Assembly: GCA_963971405.1 (NCBI GenBank)
Contig: OZ020484.1
Location: 3,410,001-3,474,000 of the forward strand
DNA length: 64,000 nt
Source: Psococerastis gibbosa
Lineage: Eukaryota; Arthropoda; Insecta; Psocodea; Psocidae
Direction: 5' to 3'
The position numbers were made by a program, and so were the translations under genes. Below the pieces are notes generated by a model. It was not told where the DNA came from. It worked only from the letters and a program-made list of their open reading frames with translations, and did not search any database. This document shows positions 40,550 to 52,257 of the stretch, piece by piece. Each line of letters starts with the position of its first letter. Within the stretch, counting starts at the first letter, position 1.

Positions 40550-41230
40550 ATAAAATGGCTTCAGCGATGGGAACCAGGCTCGATCCATGGCTGCAGCCCC
40601 CCCCCCCCTCCGAAATTAAAAATTGGGAATTAAATAAATTTAGTACGGTAACATATGATTATACGTCTTCCTCTTTAAATAAAATTATAAACTTTACTGT
40701 AGTTAAAATCGCAAAATCCCACTATGTTGGGCCAATTTTTTGGAGACGTTTCCTCCGGAGGAGACCCCCGGGCCCCCTGTTCGCAGTGATACGACTAGGA
40801 ATTCTTTTATAAGTGTTGTAAAGTCTATATATAACCTACCTACTTTACTGCTGTTAAAATGCGTAAAACCCCACTATTTTGATCTTATTTTTCAAATTTT
40901 TCCCCCGGGGGAGACCCCCCGGGCCCCCCTCTTTCATTTATATGCAAGCCATTATTATTTCCATACTATTAACACCGTTGTACCGATTACATTGAGGTAT
41001 AGTCCGCATTTCGGAAAAATATTATCTGCCGCGTGCCCGCACAACAGCTATAAATCCGCCAATAAATTGACGTTTGATGTGCTTATGCTATCATGTATAC
41101 GAGCTGGCAACACCATAACTTCTAAAAAATACATTACATACATTTAAGTGCCCGAGAAAACAATTTATACCAAATAGAATTACAGTCGCAACGGCCATCC
41201 CCGAAAAAAATCCTGGTTACGGCCTTGGCT
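40550..41230. mobile_element. G/C-tract repeat ending CCTGGTTACGGCCTTG
   Basis: Carries two blocks of the form 'ttttt-c-ccggrggagaccccc-gggccccc' and ends like 38587-38602. It belongs to the same broad class of hAT-like non-autonomous elements with terminal CGTAGCC-type motifs; its left end is not resolved. Confidence 0.4.
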
Positions 41231-43869
41231 CGAACTGATAGTCCTATGGCAGAGGCATTAAAATAAGAATATGTCTTCGAGGGCGCAAATTCTTCACCTT
41301 GCCACCAGCGAACAACAAGCCCAACAACAACCAACCCCATAAAGTACCTCGGCCCAGGCCTGCCGCCGCTCCTGCAACCACCCGCTTTTTAGCATTATAT
41401 TTATTTATGTTGCTTGATAGTCGATAGACCAGAAGACAGGGGGTCCCAACTCCCAATACTCCCATGAGAGCGTCTCACTTAAGTCTTATACCTGCATACC
41501 GGCCGTAGGGTCCATTTGTTATAGTAGGGTCGTAAACAACCTGCTCGACAATGGGCCAGATAGAAATGTTTGTTCAAAAATGAATGCTATTCCTTTGTTG
41601 CAGAAAATGCATTATCGCGTCGTAACCCACGCACATCATTTTTTTCCTCAAAGCCTTGGTGGTCCAGAAGTGTTTTCTGGAGTGGTGCTTATGGAAAGGG
41701 TCAGTTTGGAGTTTGGTCTTGGACAGTCAACTTGTTGAGTCTAAAATCAATCTCTACTAAACGCCGAAACTGTTCCTGTGTACTAAATAAACTGTGTATG
41801 TAACTATTTATAAACTGTGTAGAGTGTAGAGTAGAGTAGAGTGTGAAGAAAGAAAGAAGAAAGAAAGAAGAGAACTTGGACCGTAGACGGTAGAGGCCTG
41901 GACGACAAATTCTTATTCAAACTCTGTTAAGGTAAGTTTACAACTTTACTATTCGTATTTCGTACTGTGTGCACCCCCTCACCTACGCTATCAATTTGAA
42001 AACGGTGTAATAATATTGTAAAATTATTAATCGGATCGGGACTTGCTGTGGCTAAAATACGACTATGCTTATTTCTATTTCTGCGCCCACGTCTCAAGCC
42101 TACAGTTTATAACGTATAATGCAGTAAGCTATACTGAATTCAGCCAGACTTTAGATACCGCGCCTAAACAAAAATCCCTTTTGGTTCTCGCCGATCAGAT
42201 GTAGGAAGTTTCCGCAGACCCTGCTTTTCCTCTACGCTATGTATGTAATAAAAAATGATAAATACATCTTGGACTCTTTGGAGCCAAATGGACTATAGTT
42301 GTACATCTGTCGTTATACGGATCAACGTGCGCTTTTGGTAAAATGTTTGATTTGTTGCCTCTTGTATTGAGGGAGCAACAATGCTAAAAAATTTGGGAAC
42401 ATTTTGTAATATAGATGGGGAAGTGTGTAAGTCTACGTAAAGTAAATCTATATCAGTGAGGGGGAAGTGTGTACTGTGTAAGTCTACGTATAGTACATCT
42501 CAGTGATGCGGGATTGCGGTCTATTCTCTTCAGTAGCCAGTAGCCCAGCGTAGATAATTTTTTTAAGACATCAAATTATAGTATAATTAAACCCATTTGA
42601 ATTAGAAGATAATATGACAGAAATTAAAGGAAAATTAATTACGGGCGATCTGAGTTCGGGAAGTAGGTAGGGGTGGGTTTTTAAGGGTGAAATACGGTAC
42701 ATCTTCACTTCAGGCAAAACTACAAGTCCTATGGGAAAACGTCAAACATCAAAAAAGTAGGTAATACGAAGATGTACAACTTTATAGTGATTACGCTTTT
42801 TTCCCATAACGTCAAATTTTATGATCAAATGCGAAAAGCAACGGTTTTGGTTGTTTATTTTTAACATTAACAAAAAAACATTTTTCTACGTGAAAATTAG
42901 GGAAAACTTGATTTTATTTATGTTTTAAATACTCATTTTTTGACAATTTATTCCACTATAAATTATATGGAAAAAGCACCCAAATTTTCAATCGAAAAAT
43001 CTCAAGTCAATTCAATTTTTTTTAAAAAACTAGGTGAGCATTTTGTTTGTTGAAATCTGTACTTTCCGATGGTATAAAAAAACAATATGCACCACTGTGC
43101 AAAATTTTCAAAAAAAATGCAAAAAACGAAATCTAAAAATGAGGACTTATAATATTTGAAATATAGTCCGGTCAATTTAGTTAATTTTGGCCCTATGTGT
43201 GTCAATCAGCTCTAAAATAAAAATAGTAATATTTTCGTTATATAACACCAAAAAATAATTAAAATCGCATATTTTAGTACAATATTAAGTGCGAATTATT
43301 GTAATTTCGGATGACTAAATTGCCCGACTATATTTTAAATATAAAGGAGTCTGCCCACTACACCGTATCATACCATGACTGTAATAGGAACGTGTCAGGC
43401 AAAGAAATATTCTTTGTATAGAAAAGCATGACACTACGCCCACTAGACCGTTTAAAGACATCTTTTCTCGATTCAATTTTTGACGTGACAGACTGACAGC
43501 GTCTAATAAAGCTGATGATGAGCCGTGATGTTCATCCGTAAAGCGGGTCCATATCGCGATTTTTTATAATTTTTTTATAATTACTTTCTTACCTTTCTAC
43601 TGAATTGATAATTAATTAATTTTAATATGAAAAAACATTCTTTTTTCGTATAAATGTTGATACCTACTGTCACAAAAAAATAAACATGAATCCTGTGCAA
43701 AAATTATTGAAACAAGTTGATGATAAGTAATGTTCTAAAAAAAAGTTCTCATTAAAAAACTTATTTTGTCTTATTGGGAATATTATTTTTAAGTTATAGA
43801 AAAAAAATCCCTTTCGGCTCAGGCCGATCAGGAGTAGGGAGATTCCGCAGACCCTTCTTTTCCTTTCCT
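41231..43869. other. AT-rich intergenic stretch, no gene seen
   Basis: Contains an AGAAAG-type microsatellite at about 41818-41880, the empty-site copy of a dispersed repeat at 42150-42260, and short duplications such as 'gtgtaagtctacgta' at ~42427 and ~42477. No open frame resembles a known protein. Confidence 0.5.
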
Positions 43870-43877
43870 CTACGCTA

Positions 43878-44221
43878 CAAGCACGTAGCCAAGATTTTAT
43901 TATTGGGGGGGGGGGGGTCGGCGGGGCTGTCCCCCGTATAATTTTAAAAATTTAAATGCAAAAACACAGTTTTAGTGTTTTTAGAGGGAGAAAAAAAATT
44001 ACAGGTGAAACATTAAACTGAGCAATGCAAGGATAAAAAAGTGTGATCTCTTACAAACACAGAATATTGAATGTAGCAATTACTTTTATTTATAAATCAG
44101 CTCCATAATAATGCATACAAAAAACTCATTTCACTCACTTACAATAATCTCATTTTTTTTACATTTCGGGGTGGGGGGGGGGGCTTCAGCCCCCAAGGCC
44201 CCCTCCCTGGCTATGTGCCTG
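43878..44221. mobile_element. hAT-type MITE with perfect 8-bp target duplication
   Basis: Ends CAAGCACGTAGCCAAG and CCTGGCTATGTGCCTG are inverted repeats with a few mismatches. CTACGCTA flanks both sides (43870-43877, 44222-44229), and the uninterrupted site 'cctctacgctatgtatgtaat' exists at 42228-42250. 344 bp, G-rich interior, no coding. Confidence 0.9.
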
Positions 44222-44229
44222 CTACGCTA

Positions 44230-45270
44230 TATGTACTATGTTATAAAAAATAAAGAATACTTCATTATTTTCCCGACCACAACATCAACACACCAAACAC
44301 TCTTGTGTTCCAAACAATGACGACTACAAACGTTTACTTATTAAATTGTTTTCACTTTGACTGAATGCTATGGCAGATTTTTCGTAAAAAGTGGTGACTA
44401 CTATTATCGTAGATAATAATACGGACTTTAAGTCAGATCTTAATTTATTCCTCTGCGACCAATATTAACTGAGATATGAATTATACAAGGTTTCAATCGG
44501 CCGCCATCTTGTAACTAAATGGTGGATCTAGCTGGTTAACGAACTCGATCAAGACACTTGTGTGATCAATTTTTGTACCAAGTTTCACAAACATACATCT
44601 GATAATATTTACGGAAGTTAGCGTTTCCTAAAATCGATATACAAATGTATATATATACACATATACAGTATATACAGTATATATATATATAACATTTTCA
44701 ACGGAGGGTGGTTTTAGGCTCAGTGGGTCATGAAATGAAAAGTTGTGAAGAAACTTTCGACCATTGGTCGCCATCTCAATAGGTAGAAGAATCTCCCTAA
44801 AATTCTATTAACATTTCAACCTGCTTCTAATACATTTTTTAAACGATATTTTGGACGCGCCTGGGAATCAGGCAATGTCAAGGCCCCGACTGGCGACTAA
44901 ATCGTCTGACTTCTTTGTTTTTGTATTCCATAAACATTGTAGACTCCACTTGTTTGGACCTACCGTACATGCCTCCACGAGGTAATTTGCTTCGTTTTAC
45001 ACGGAATGGAAGAGTGTTTTTCCTAAATATTTTGTAAACACCATCGGGTACAGTTTCCAAATCTGGATGTTTTTGCTCTGTAGTGACAACGCGGGGGTAA
45101 GGGACAAAGCCCCCTTTAAATGCGTATAAAATGTGACTGATGTCCCTATTACCTATAATTGGTGTAGTACATAACAAAGCAAAAGTTTTTCCGATAATTC
45201 CTGGTACCGCTTGTGAGTGCCATTAATTAAGTTTGTAATCCCAAAATCTCATAATAAAATAAAAATAAAA
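44230..45270. other. Intergenic with an unassigned open frame
   Basis: Includes the inverted dispersed repeat at 44395-44545 and an alternating AT/TA tract at ~44645-44695. The minus strand at 45177-44878 is open for 99 codons (ends RRFSRQSGP); I do not recognise it and see no splice or repeat evidence. Confidence 0.4.
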
Positions 45271-45284
45271 AATGACTTATTGTT

Positions 45285-45475
45285 TCTATTACTAAGCCAA
45301 CCTAGCGGAGCTACGGCTATAAAGCCCTCTCTTACACTCAACTAGGAAGACCCGGGACCGCCTGCTTAACATGCTCTCCGAAGTATGGCCCAAAAATGTA
45401 GTCAGTGTAAGACTCGAACCAACAACCTTTCGAGTGAAATTCAAGGGTCTGTACCACTGCGCTGCATGTCTTGAC
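45285..45475 (-). repeat. tRNA-derived SINE
   Basis: The minus strand begins with a tRNA-like head: A box GCAGCGCAGTGGTACAG and B box GGTTCGAGTCT, with the usual spacing. A tail follows with 'cgaagtatggcc', 'ggcggtc' and 'gagtgtaagagagggcttta'. The tail recurs at 19560-19665 and 55370-55415. The hAT element at 45484 begins just beyond its head. Confidence 0.7.
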
Positions 45476-45483
45476 ATCTCATG

Positions 45484-47109
45484 CAGTGGCGGCGCTAGAA
45501 ATTTTAAGGTGGGGGTGCCAGGGGGGGCATGACTTCTATCTGGGGGGCCAATGAAAAAACAAATACTATTCATTGGGAGTAGCATTGGCGTAAATTCACT
45601 AAATTACTGGGGGGGGGGGGGCTTTAGAACCCCAAGACTTTGATTCATTACTCATTCACTGCTGAAGTCTGCCCACCAAATTTTATGACTTTATTAATAC
45701 TTAAATTTTATTTTTTTAAAGTGTATGAAAAACCATTGAATATATAACAAGAGAAAAAAAAAAGTGGTAAATGGGCCCAAATTAGTGAGGTTTTGCGAAA
45801 GTTATATTCTTATATTCTGGGGAGAGGGGGGTACCGTGGGCTCCCGGAGAAAAAAAATGAGAAAAAGGCCTTAATTAGTGAGGATTTACGGATTTTGCAA
45901 GAAGTACAGTTGAGATTTTGACGAAGAATAAACCTGCCGGTCAGGGGGGCCCAGGGGTCTCCCCCGGAGAAAAATTTCGAAAAAATAGGTCAGAAGTATT
46001 GGGGTTTTAAGCATTTTGAGTAATTTACTTTTGTGAAAGTAATTACTAATTATTTGTCGCCAATTTATGTTGATTCTTTTTCATGATGTCTTTTTTGTGA
46101 AATAGGCATGCCAAAAATTAATTTCCCATTCGATATTGTGGATACTATGCCATTCGCCCCCATAATCTCTTTTGTCACCAGAAATCCTGGGGGATGCTAC
46201 GGGTGCCCTATCTACGCCAATGGGGGGTAGGCACACTTTAATGGAAGTGAGTAACTTGTTGTCAAGAACTTGCACATGAACAAATACTCGTACAAGTATC
46301 CCCCCTTCATCAACACTAACAGTAACATAAGAACAGGAACATTCAGGACAATTATAAGACTATGGACCAGGGACGAACTCTACAAATTACAGTAATGAAT
46401 TAGGTATATTTAGGTATTGAGTGCTACCCTCGCACGCCACTGGCATGAGGGGGCACTTCAACTGTTTTGCTTAATGGGCACACGAGGCTGACCCATGGGC
46501 ACTTGATGACGGGTTCCCCACCCCCCATGTGTCCAACCTGTCAGGTATTACTTGATGTACAGCACCTGCTGCTTGTCTGTCCTACGTATGCTTGCTACCG
46601 CACCTTCCCTAATAAATCCTCTGAGCGGTATTCTTACTGATGCAGCTGCTTTACGCCTACACACGCTCCCGTTTCTGTCCTAGTCCACTATCTATAAAAT
46701 CTGTGAAAACCATTAATCCATTAAAAAAAAAATCGAACAAATAGAAAAGGGCAAACTGTTGTAGACGGTACCTGGGCAGCGCACTTATAGCAGTTTGCCG
46801 AAAAAAAACAATAGTGCACACTATACCAACCCCATTAAAAATTGCAGCATTGCAACACATAAACATACAACGCGTAGGCCCCAAAGGACGTTGCGTCATG
46901 ATTAACTTCAACTGTTTGTATTTGGATAAAATTGTTTTAGGAAAAATACACGTTATTTATTTATTTATTTTATACCAGTTGTGTCGAACTTTTTTGAATT
47001 AAAATAATTCTTCAATTTAACAATGTCAAATATCTCAAAAGTGGGGGGGGGGGCGGAGAACCTGTGGGGGGGGGCAGGCCCCCCGGGCACCCCCTTGGCG
47101 CCGCCACTG
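45484..47109. mobile_element. hAT-type non-autonomous element, 1.6 kb, with 8-bp target duplication
   Basis: Termini CAGTGGCGGCGCTAG and CTTGGCGCCGCCACTG; target duplication ATCTCATG at 45476-45483 and 47110-47117 is perfect. The ends match the 211-bp MITE at 11710-11920. The interior holds a second element (45583-46222) and unassigned sequence, including open frames of no recognised family (46657-46911 minus). No transposase is visible. Confidence 0.9.
45583..46222. mobile_element. hAT-like element nested inside 45484-47109
   Basis: Ends CATTGGCGTAAAT and ATCTACGCCAATG, with near-perfect 8-bp flanks GGGAGTAG (45575-45582) and GGGGGTAG (46223-46230). Same family as 1439-2020 and 58375-58947. 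Confidence 0.75.
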
Positions 47110-47284
47110 ATCTCATGGCGATTTGGTCTGATAACATGAGACCAATGGCTATTTTCCCGGACCATATATTAAATTATGTTTAGCTTAGCAATAGGATAAT
47201 CCAGGTATTGAATGTCAGTAAGTTAAGGTGTAGTCTGTTGTCTGTAGTTTCTTACAGAATATCACATAATGAAACCTACAATAC

Positions 47285-47440
47285 CTCGACTTCTATGGCC
47301 AGGTGGTAACGTGCTTGCACTTGTGCGAGTCTTAACACGCCATGCGATCGGAGACTGTCGTAGCTCAACACAGGTACTAACCTACAGAGACGACTGAAGA
47401 GGTCATTAGGATACATTCATTAAATTGTTTGCATGCGATG
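47285..47440 (+). repeat. SINE-like repeat (copy of 12240-12390)
   Basis: Head 'tggccaggtggtaacgtgcttgc' with an A-box-like stretch, then the same ordered motifs as the copy at 12240. Confidence 0.45.
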
Positions 47441-47805
47441 ATACAGTCATTTCCACAGCCTACAGTAGCCTACCACAGCATTATAAATTGGTGGAGATTG
47501 AGGATTAAATAAGTTAAAAAATATATGGGTTGAATTACCCCTCTACTCATGAGCCAGGTCTTCAATACCATTTACCATAGCCTATTCGGGAGAGGTATGT
47601 GACAAGTTTTCAGCTTGCCCCAAGTATCTACTCCAAATTTGGTGTCAGCTCTTGGAGCTATTGCCAAACCTCACAGAAGTGGCTCAGCTGCAGTTTTCCT
47701 ATCTTCTTCGCACTCTTTTCTTCTTTTTATTAGTCATCGAGCGTGTGGCCTAGACTGACGATACGAATGGATGTTTGGTATTAACGGAAGAATCCTAAAT
47801 TTCAG

Positions 47806-47988
47806 GTACCAGCTAGAGGGGAGAAGATGTTTTTGTTCCGAGGGACTCCCGAAGTCATGGTGGTAGACCCATCTCCCCTTAGGCAGGAACTACAGGGTTT
47901 GTACGAGCTTCGCCAGGCCTACGCGGAGCATGGTGAGATGGCGAACCTCGAGAACGACCACAACACCGCCGCCCAGTATTTCGCAATG
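47806..47988 (+). CDS. Smr-domain protein, upstream exon
   Basis: A 61-codon exon between acceptor 'aaatttcag' and donor 'gcaatg|gtatgt', phase 0 at both ends. It encodes a polar, helix-rich segment (RGTPEVMVVDPSPLRQEL, then LYELRQAYAEHGEMANLENDH). It joins in frame to 56062-56342 as ...QYFAM-VRQISEEIAHKK. Helical stretches of this kind, which often precede Smr domains (DUF1771-like), are expected here, but the match is loose. G+C-rich codon use contrasts with the AT-rich surroundings. Earlier exons must lie further 5', but none is recognised between 38 and 47 kb. Confidence 0.65.
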
Positions 47989-48960
47989 GTATGTCTTTCT
48001 TCTAATGTTATGGGAGCTTTGAACACAGGTGGCTATTCCACCGGCAGTTTTACTTCATATTTGATTTTGTCATTGACGTTTGTTTTGTTTTAAGTAGACT
48101 ATTATGTAGATACTTAACTTATCTATTATAAAATAAGCTATAATATGGTAGCAGGCTCTTCAATCACATTTGACGTCTGCTACCATATTATAACTCAATC
48201 CATTAAGAAAAGACCTATACAATTTAGTGGATGTCCTAGACGTTAAACAATTGTATATAAAAAACTCAATAATATTAGTACACAAATCAAAAACAGAATT
48301 TAACATCTGTACAACACTCACACAACACAGGATGGCTCCACACACATCCTTTCACATAACAAACTGTTCGAACCACAAGATCTCAATACCAATCTGAATA
48401 TATAGGCATATCATATTAAAATAAACTACCAATCCAAATAAAGTAATTAAAAAACTTAAATTGTTTCAAAAGAGCAGTTACACAATGGATAAAGACCGAA
48501 CTACCACCAACATAAAAGTATACCACCCTGTACACACTCCCCCCCCCCTCCCCCCTCTCCCCCAGTCAGATAGTACCAGTCGCACACAGGCCCTTGCCTT
48601 GCGATATGGACTGAAGAAAACGTTGTAACATGGCATTATTGTATTATTATTATATATTATTATATTCTTCGATAACATAATTTAAAATAGATAAGTTAAG
48701 TATCTACATAACAGTCTCCTTAAAACAAAACAGGCGTCAATGACAAAATCAAATATGAAGTAATGGAATACCCGCCTAAACTGCCGAGTCTAAATATAGT
48801 CCTGTCAGTTTTTCTTTATGAATTCTATCCATCAGCGCGCCTTGTATTTGTGCCCTGACTGTGACGAGTTCCAGATATCCACGTCCAGGTTTGTACGTTC
48901 GGGTGAACTTCTGCCGGCCTGGCCTCAAGGACGATTACTGGGGGGGGGGGGTAGCTGCCC
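47989..48960. other. Start of the 8-kb intron, no gene seen
   Basis: AT-rich, with an inverted repeat around 'gctataatatggtagcag' (48130-48155) and 'tctgctaccatattataact' (48175-48195), a C run at 48539 and a (TTA)n stretch at ~48640. The same 'gtctgctaccatattataactt' motif occurs at 2651-2675. Confidence 0.5.
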
Positions 48961-48964
48961 CCTG

Positions 48965-49790
48965 CTTCCAATCTCGATACAATTAGTATTGGTGGAGCGC
49001 CGTGAGTAAAAAAAGAATTGGTAACCCTGTAGTTCAAAATTGAGAGGGGGCAAAAATTTTCTATATACTATATTGAAAACACATTTTTGAAGTTTTTATA
49101 AATATGCATTGACTGAATTCCGAGGCATAACCATTTTTTTTACTCACGGCGCTCCACTAACACTCATTGTATCGAGATTGGAAGACGGGATCTTAACGTT
49201 TTGGTCTTCAAAACTAAGTAAGACAGAACTTTATAGTCCCACATTTCGAACGAGACCCACTAACACACCGTTACGACATAAACCGACCGAATGGTGCGCA
49301 TTACAAGACAGGGAGTTACGCTGCCACACCCTGTAGATAAAAATTGTGAGCGGGCAAAATTTTTTTTTTAACATTTCTCTATATACTATTAAAAACACAT
49401 TTTTGAAGTTTTTATTAATAATCATGGACTGTCCCTGAAATCCGAGGCTTTACCATTTTTTTGACTTACGGTGCTCCACTAATAAATGTATCGAGATTGC
49501 GAGACGTGATCTAAATGTTTTGATCTTCGGAACTATGTACTCCTAAGACAAAAGTGTATAGTCCCACCTCACGAACGAGACCATAAACACTACGACATCC
49601 ACCGACCGAATAGCGCGCATTACAAAAAGAGGAAGTTATGCGGCCACACCCTGTAGCTTAACATTGAGAGCGGTGAAATTTATTTAACTTTTTTCTATAT
49701 AGGGCCTACCACTAACAAAACATTTTTATAATTTTTATAAATATTCATGGACTGTCCCTGGATCCCGAGGTTTGGCCATTTTTTTGTCTA
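48965..49790. repeat. Tandem array (~320-bp period) beginning with an inverted unit
   Basis: 'ccgaggcataacc', 'ccgaggctttacc' and 'ccgaggtttggcc' recur near 49120, 49441 and 49766, each followed by T-run, 'cg-gctccactaa' and 'tgtatcgagattg', and later 'gccacaccctgtag'. The first piece (48967-49015) is an inverted copy of 49133-49183, so the array starts with a foldback. Confidence 0.7.
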
Positions 49791-49799
49791 ATTGCACTC

Positions 49800-50330
49800 C
49801 ACTAATTGTACTCGTTATTAATTTTAACAAAATGCGGGGGGTCGCTTTCACCTTGATAGTTTGGTTCTGGGGGTAAAAAAATAAAAATAACTCAATTTTC
49901 ATGAAAAAAAATTACTAAAAAATAATTTTTCTGCGGAACCTTTCTCTCCATGATTTCTACCTTCAGGTATGTTTTAGGTGTTCAATAGGGTACGGGAACA
50001 AAAACGGACAGGTTGCATCCCCAAAAAAATATTTGCTTCTGTGCAAAAAATTTTTTTTTGAGAAATTTTGGAAAATACCCGCTCCAATACATTACGTGCC
50101 ATGTGTCATTATAACTACTGTTACAATGTATTGGTCTGTTCGTTCCAGAATATGCGATTAAGTTTTGAGTGGTATTTAATATATTGAGGTTGACCCCCCC
50201 CCCCCCACCCTCTTCGAGGGGTCTGAAATTTAAACATAGGGAAATTATTTCCTATGAAATTGCACATGTCTATATCTACTAATTTATAAATTGGAAAGCA
50301 TGTTCGAGTAAACTCGGACCGGTTCTTAAT
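49800..50330 (+). mobile_element. Partial copy of the CAAGG-type hAT-like family
   Basis: Collinear with the second half of 17641-18930, from 'gttattaattttaacaaaatgcggggggtcgc' to 'aaactcggaccggttctta', with the uninterrupted 'ctaccttcaggtatgttttagg' site. Confidence 0.6.
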
Positions 50331-50779
50331 ATTACTATGATATTAACATTAACTTATATTTAATATTTCCTGAGCCTTTCAATTGGTTAAGTTCAGCGAT
50401 TTTCAAAATTAATTTTTTTTTGTCAAATGTCAAAAAAATTGTCAAATTAAGAAGATTCCTCCTATCCAGATAATAGTCAGATTACGAGACAGCATGTATA
50501 GGACAAAAGAATCATATATAATGTCGTAGTCTGACGAGCTCGAGTATTTCAAAATGGTGATTTTTCTGTTGTTGCAAATTCTAATAAATACGACCTTGCG
50601 CAGGCCCGTAGCCAAGGGCGGGGGAAGGACGAGGTGACCATACACCCCCCCCCCCCCCCCAAATTTTATCGGATGGTCATTGTATTTATAGCCTTACAGG
50701 TGAATTACTACGGATGTAGCATTGATAAAAAATATGCGTTCTTGCCCCCCCCCCCAAAAAAAAATCCTGAGTGCTGTAA

Positions 50780-52257
50780 CCTTACTTCAGTTTCAATTCA
50801 ATGGAAACCAAATCATGAGATAAAGTAAGGTATGATATATTGAGAATAGGTTTTTCTTATATGGGAACAGACAAACTCACGCCGCTTCCTCATACAAACG
50901 GACTACTTTCTTTAATTTCTCGTATCTTCTTGCTGAATACGATAAATTAATGAGTTGGCAATGCTTAACAAAATTCATCCTTTTCACTTTATAGGGTTGG
51001 TGAACCCGAAACATCGAATCTCTAATTGTGTTTGCTAATTCAGTTAATGAAATTGTCAATTTAAATGGACTTGCCTGTTCGGCCGAATTGGCCTGGGCCA
51101 CAGGGCTACTTTGCTTATTCGGACTAGTCAACACTTGACTGTCGTCATTCAAGTTAAAATTTGCATCAGTCATCACTGCTGACATGTAATGTAATTAGTA
51201 ATTATGGACCAACCAGAAACTGTTGATCCCAGGTAACTTTTTATTTGCTTTCTTATTGAATTGACATTCAATGAGTTACTAAATGAAAAATCAGAATCCC
51301 TTTCTTGGAGTTTTCTAGCTATTTCGAATAAATGTTCTCTCGTCGCTCTATTAATAAATCTCTCATTATTCATGTTGACAACTATCAACAAATAAATTAT
51401 ATTCATAAAATTTTGGGCTTACATGATGATGGATACACTACAGTAAGTGACACTAGTATTATTATTGAATTTACCTATGCAAAAAAATTATATATTTTAT
51501 TTAAATTTTTATTAATTAATAATTTAGAATTTCATTTATATATTAAAAAGATTATTAAGCTACTCCTAGCTAGTTATTGAAAAGAATTTTCTTTTTATAT
51601 TTATTTTGAAATGTAAGTAATTACGCATAAACTAAGCTTTAATAAACGTGGACCCAAAGAATATCCGCATTTAGCCTCGATAACACATACCCTCACCAGT
51701 AATGCCAGTTGGCGTAATTAGTATTGAAAATCAAAATGTTGTGTTCCCAGATGGTAAACCTCAAACATAATTAATCATCAACCGTTAAGCTGAAACTACT
51801 TAAAATATAAAATCCTGAATATGCTTTAACTATATGAGCATTCCCATTGGTGAATGAAAAGTGATCAAAGAATCCACCAGACAAACACAAGCACGAACAC
51901 GCACAAGTCAAGTATACACATGAAAAAAATTTTATATTTATTAAAAAAACCTTCTGAAAAACAACTATTTTCCAATGGGCTGAGGAATAGAGTCATGCGC
52001 TTATCTTCTCAAATTTAAGCAGGAAAGAACTATTTAAAATTATAAAATTTATGTTGAATGAAAAGTTTAAGTTCTAAAATAAGTTAAAGTCAAAATTTAA
52101 GTTATAAAAATTATTGTAGGCCCTACGTTGGATCGCCATTTTATGTGACCTTACTTCAGTTTCAATTCAATGGAAACCAAATCATGAGATAAAGTAAGGT
52201 ATGATATATTGAGGATAGGTTTTTTATTATATGAGAACAGACAAACTAACGCCGCTG
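50780..52257 (-). mobile_element. Small LTR-retrotransposon remnant
   Basis: Direct repeats of ~107 bp at 50780-50886 and 52147-52257 (start AGCGGCGTNAGTTTGTC, end GGTNACA on the minus strand) act like short LTRs. Just inside the right one, the minus strand has TGGCGATCCAACGTAGGG, like a tRNA primer-binding site. Between them, the minus strand carries two short frames (51406-51173 and 51185-50877) reading ATREHLFEIARKLQERD and KLTISLTELANTIRDS, plausible gag pieces. No pol is present. Confidence 0.45.

Noticed and set aside
47041-47110. Separate MITE at the second CGCCGCCACTG
   Set aside because: It is the right end of the 45484-47109 element, as shown by the ATCTCATG duplication.
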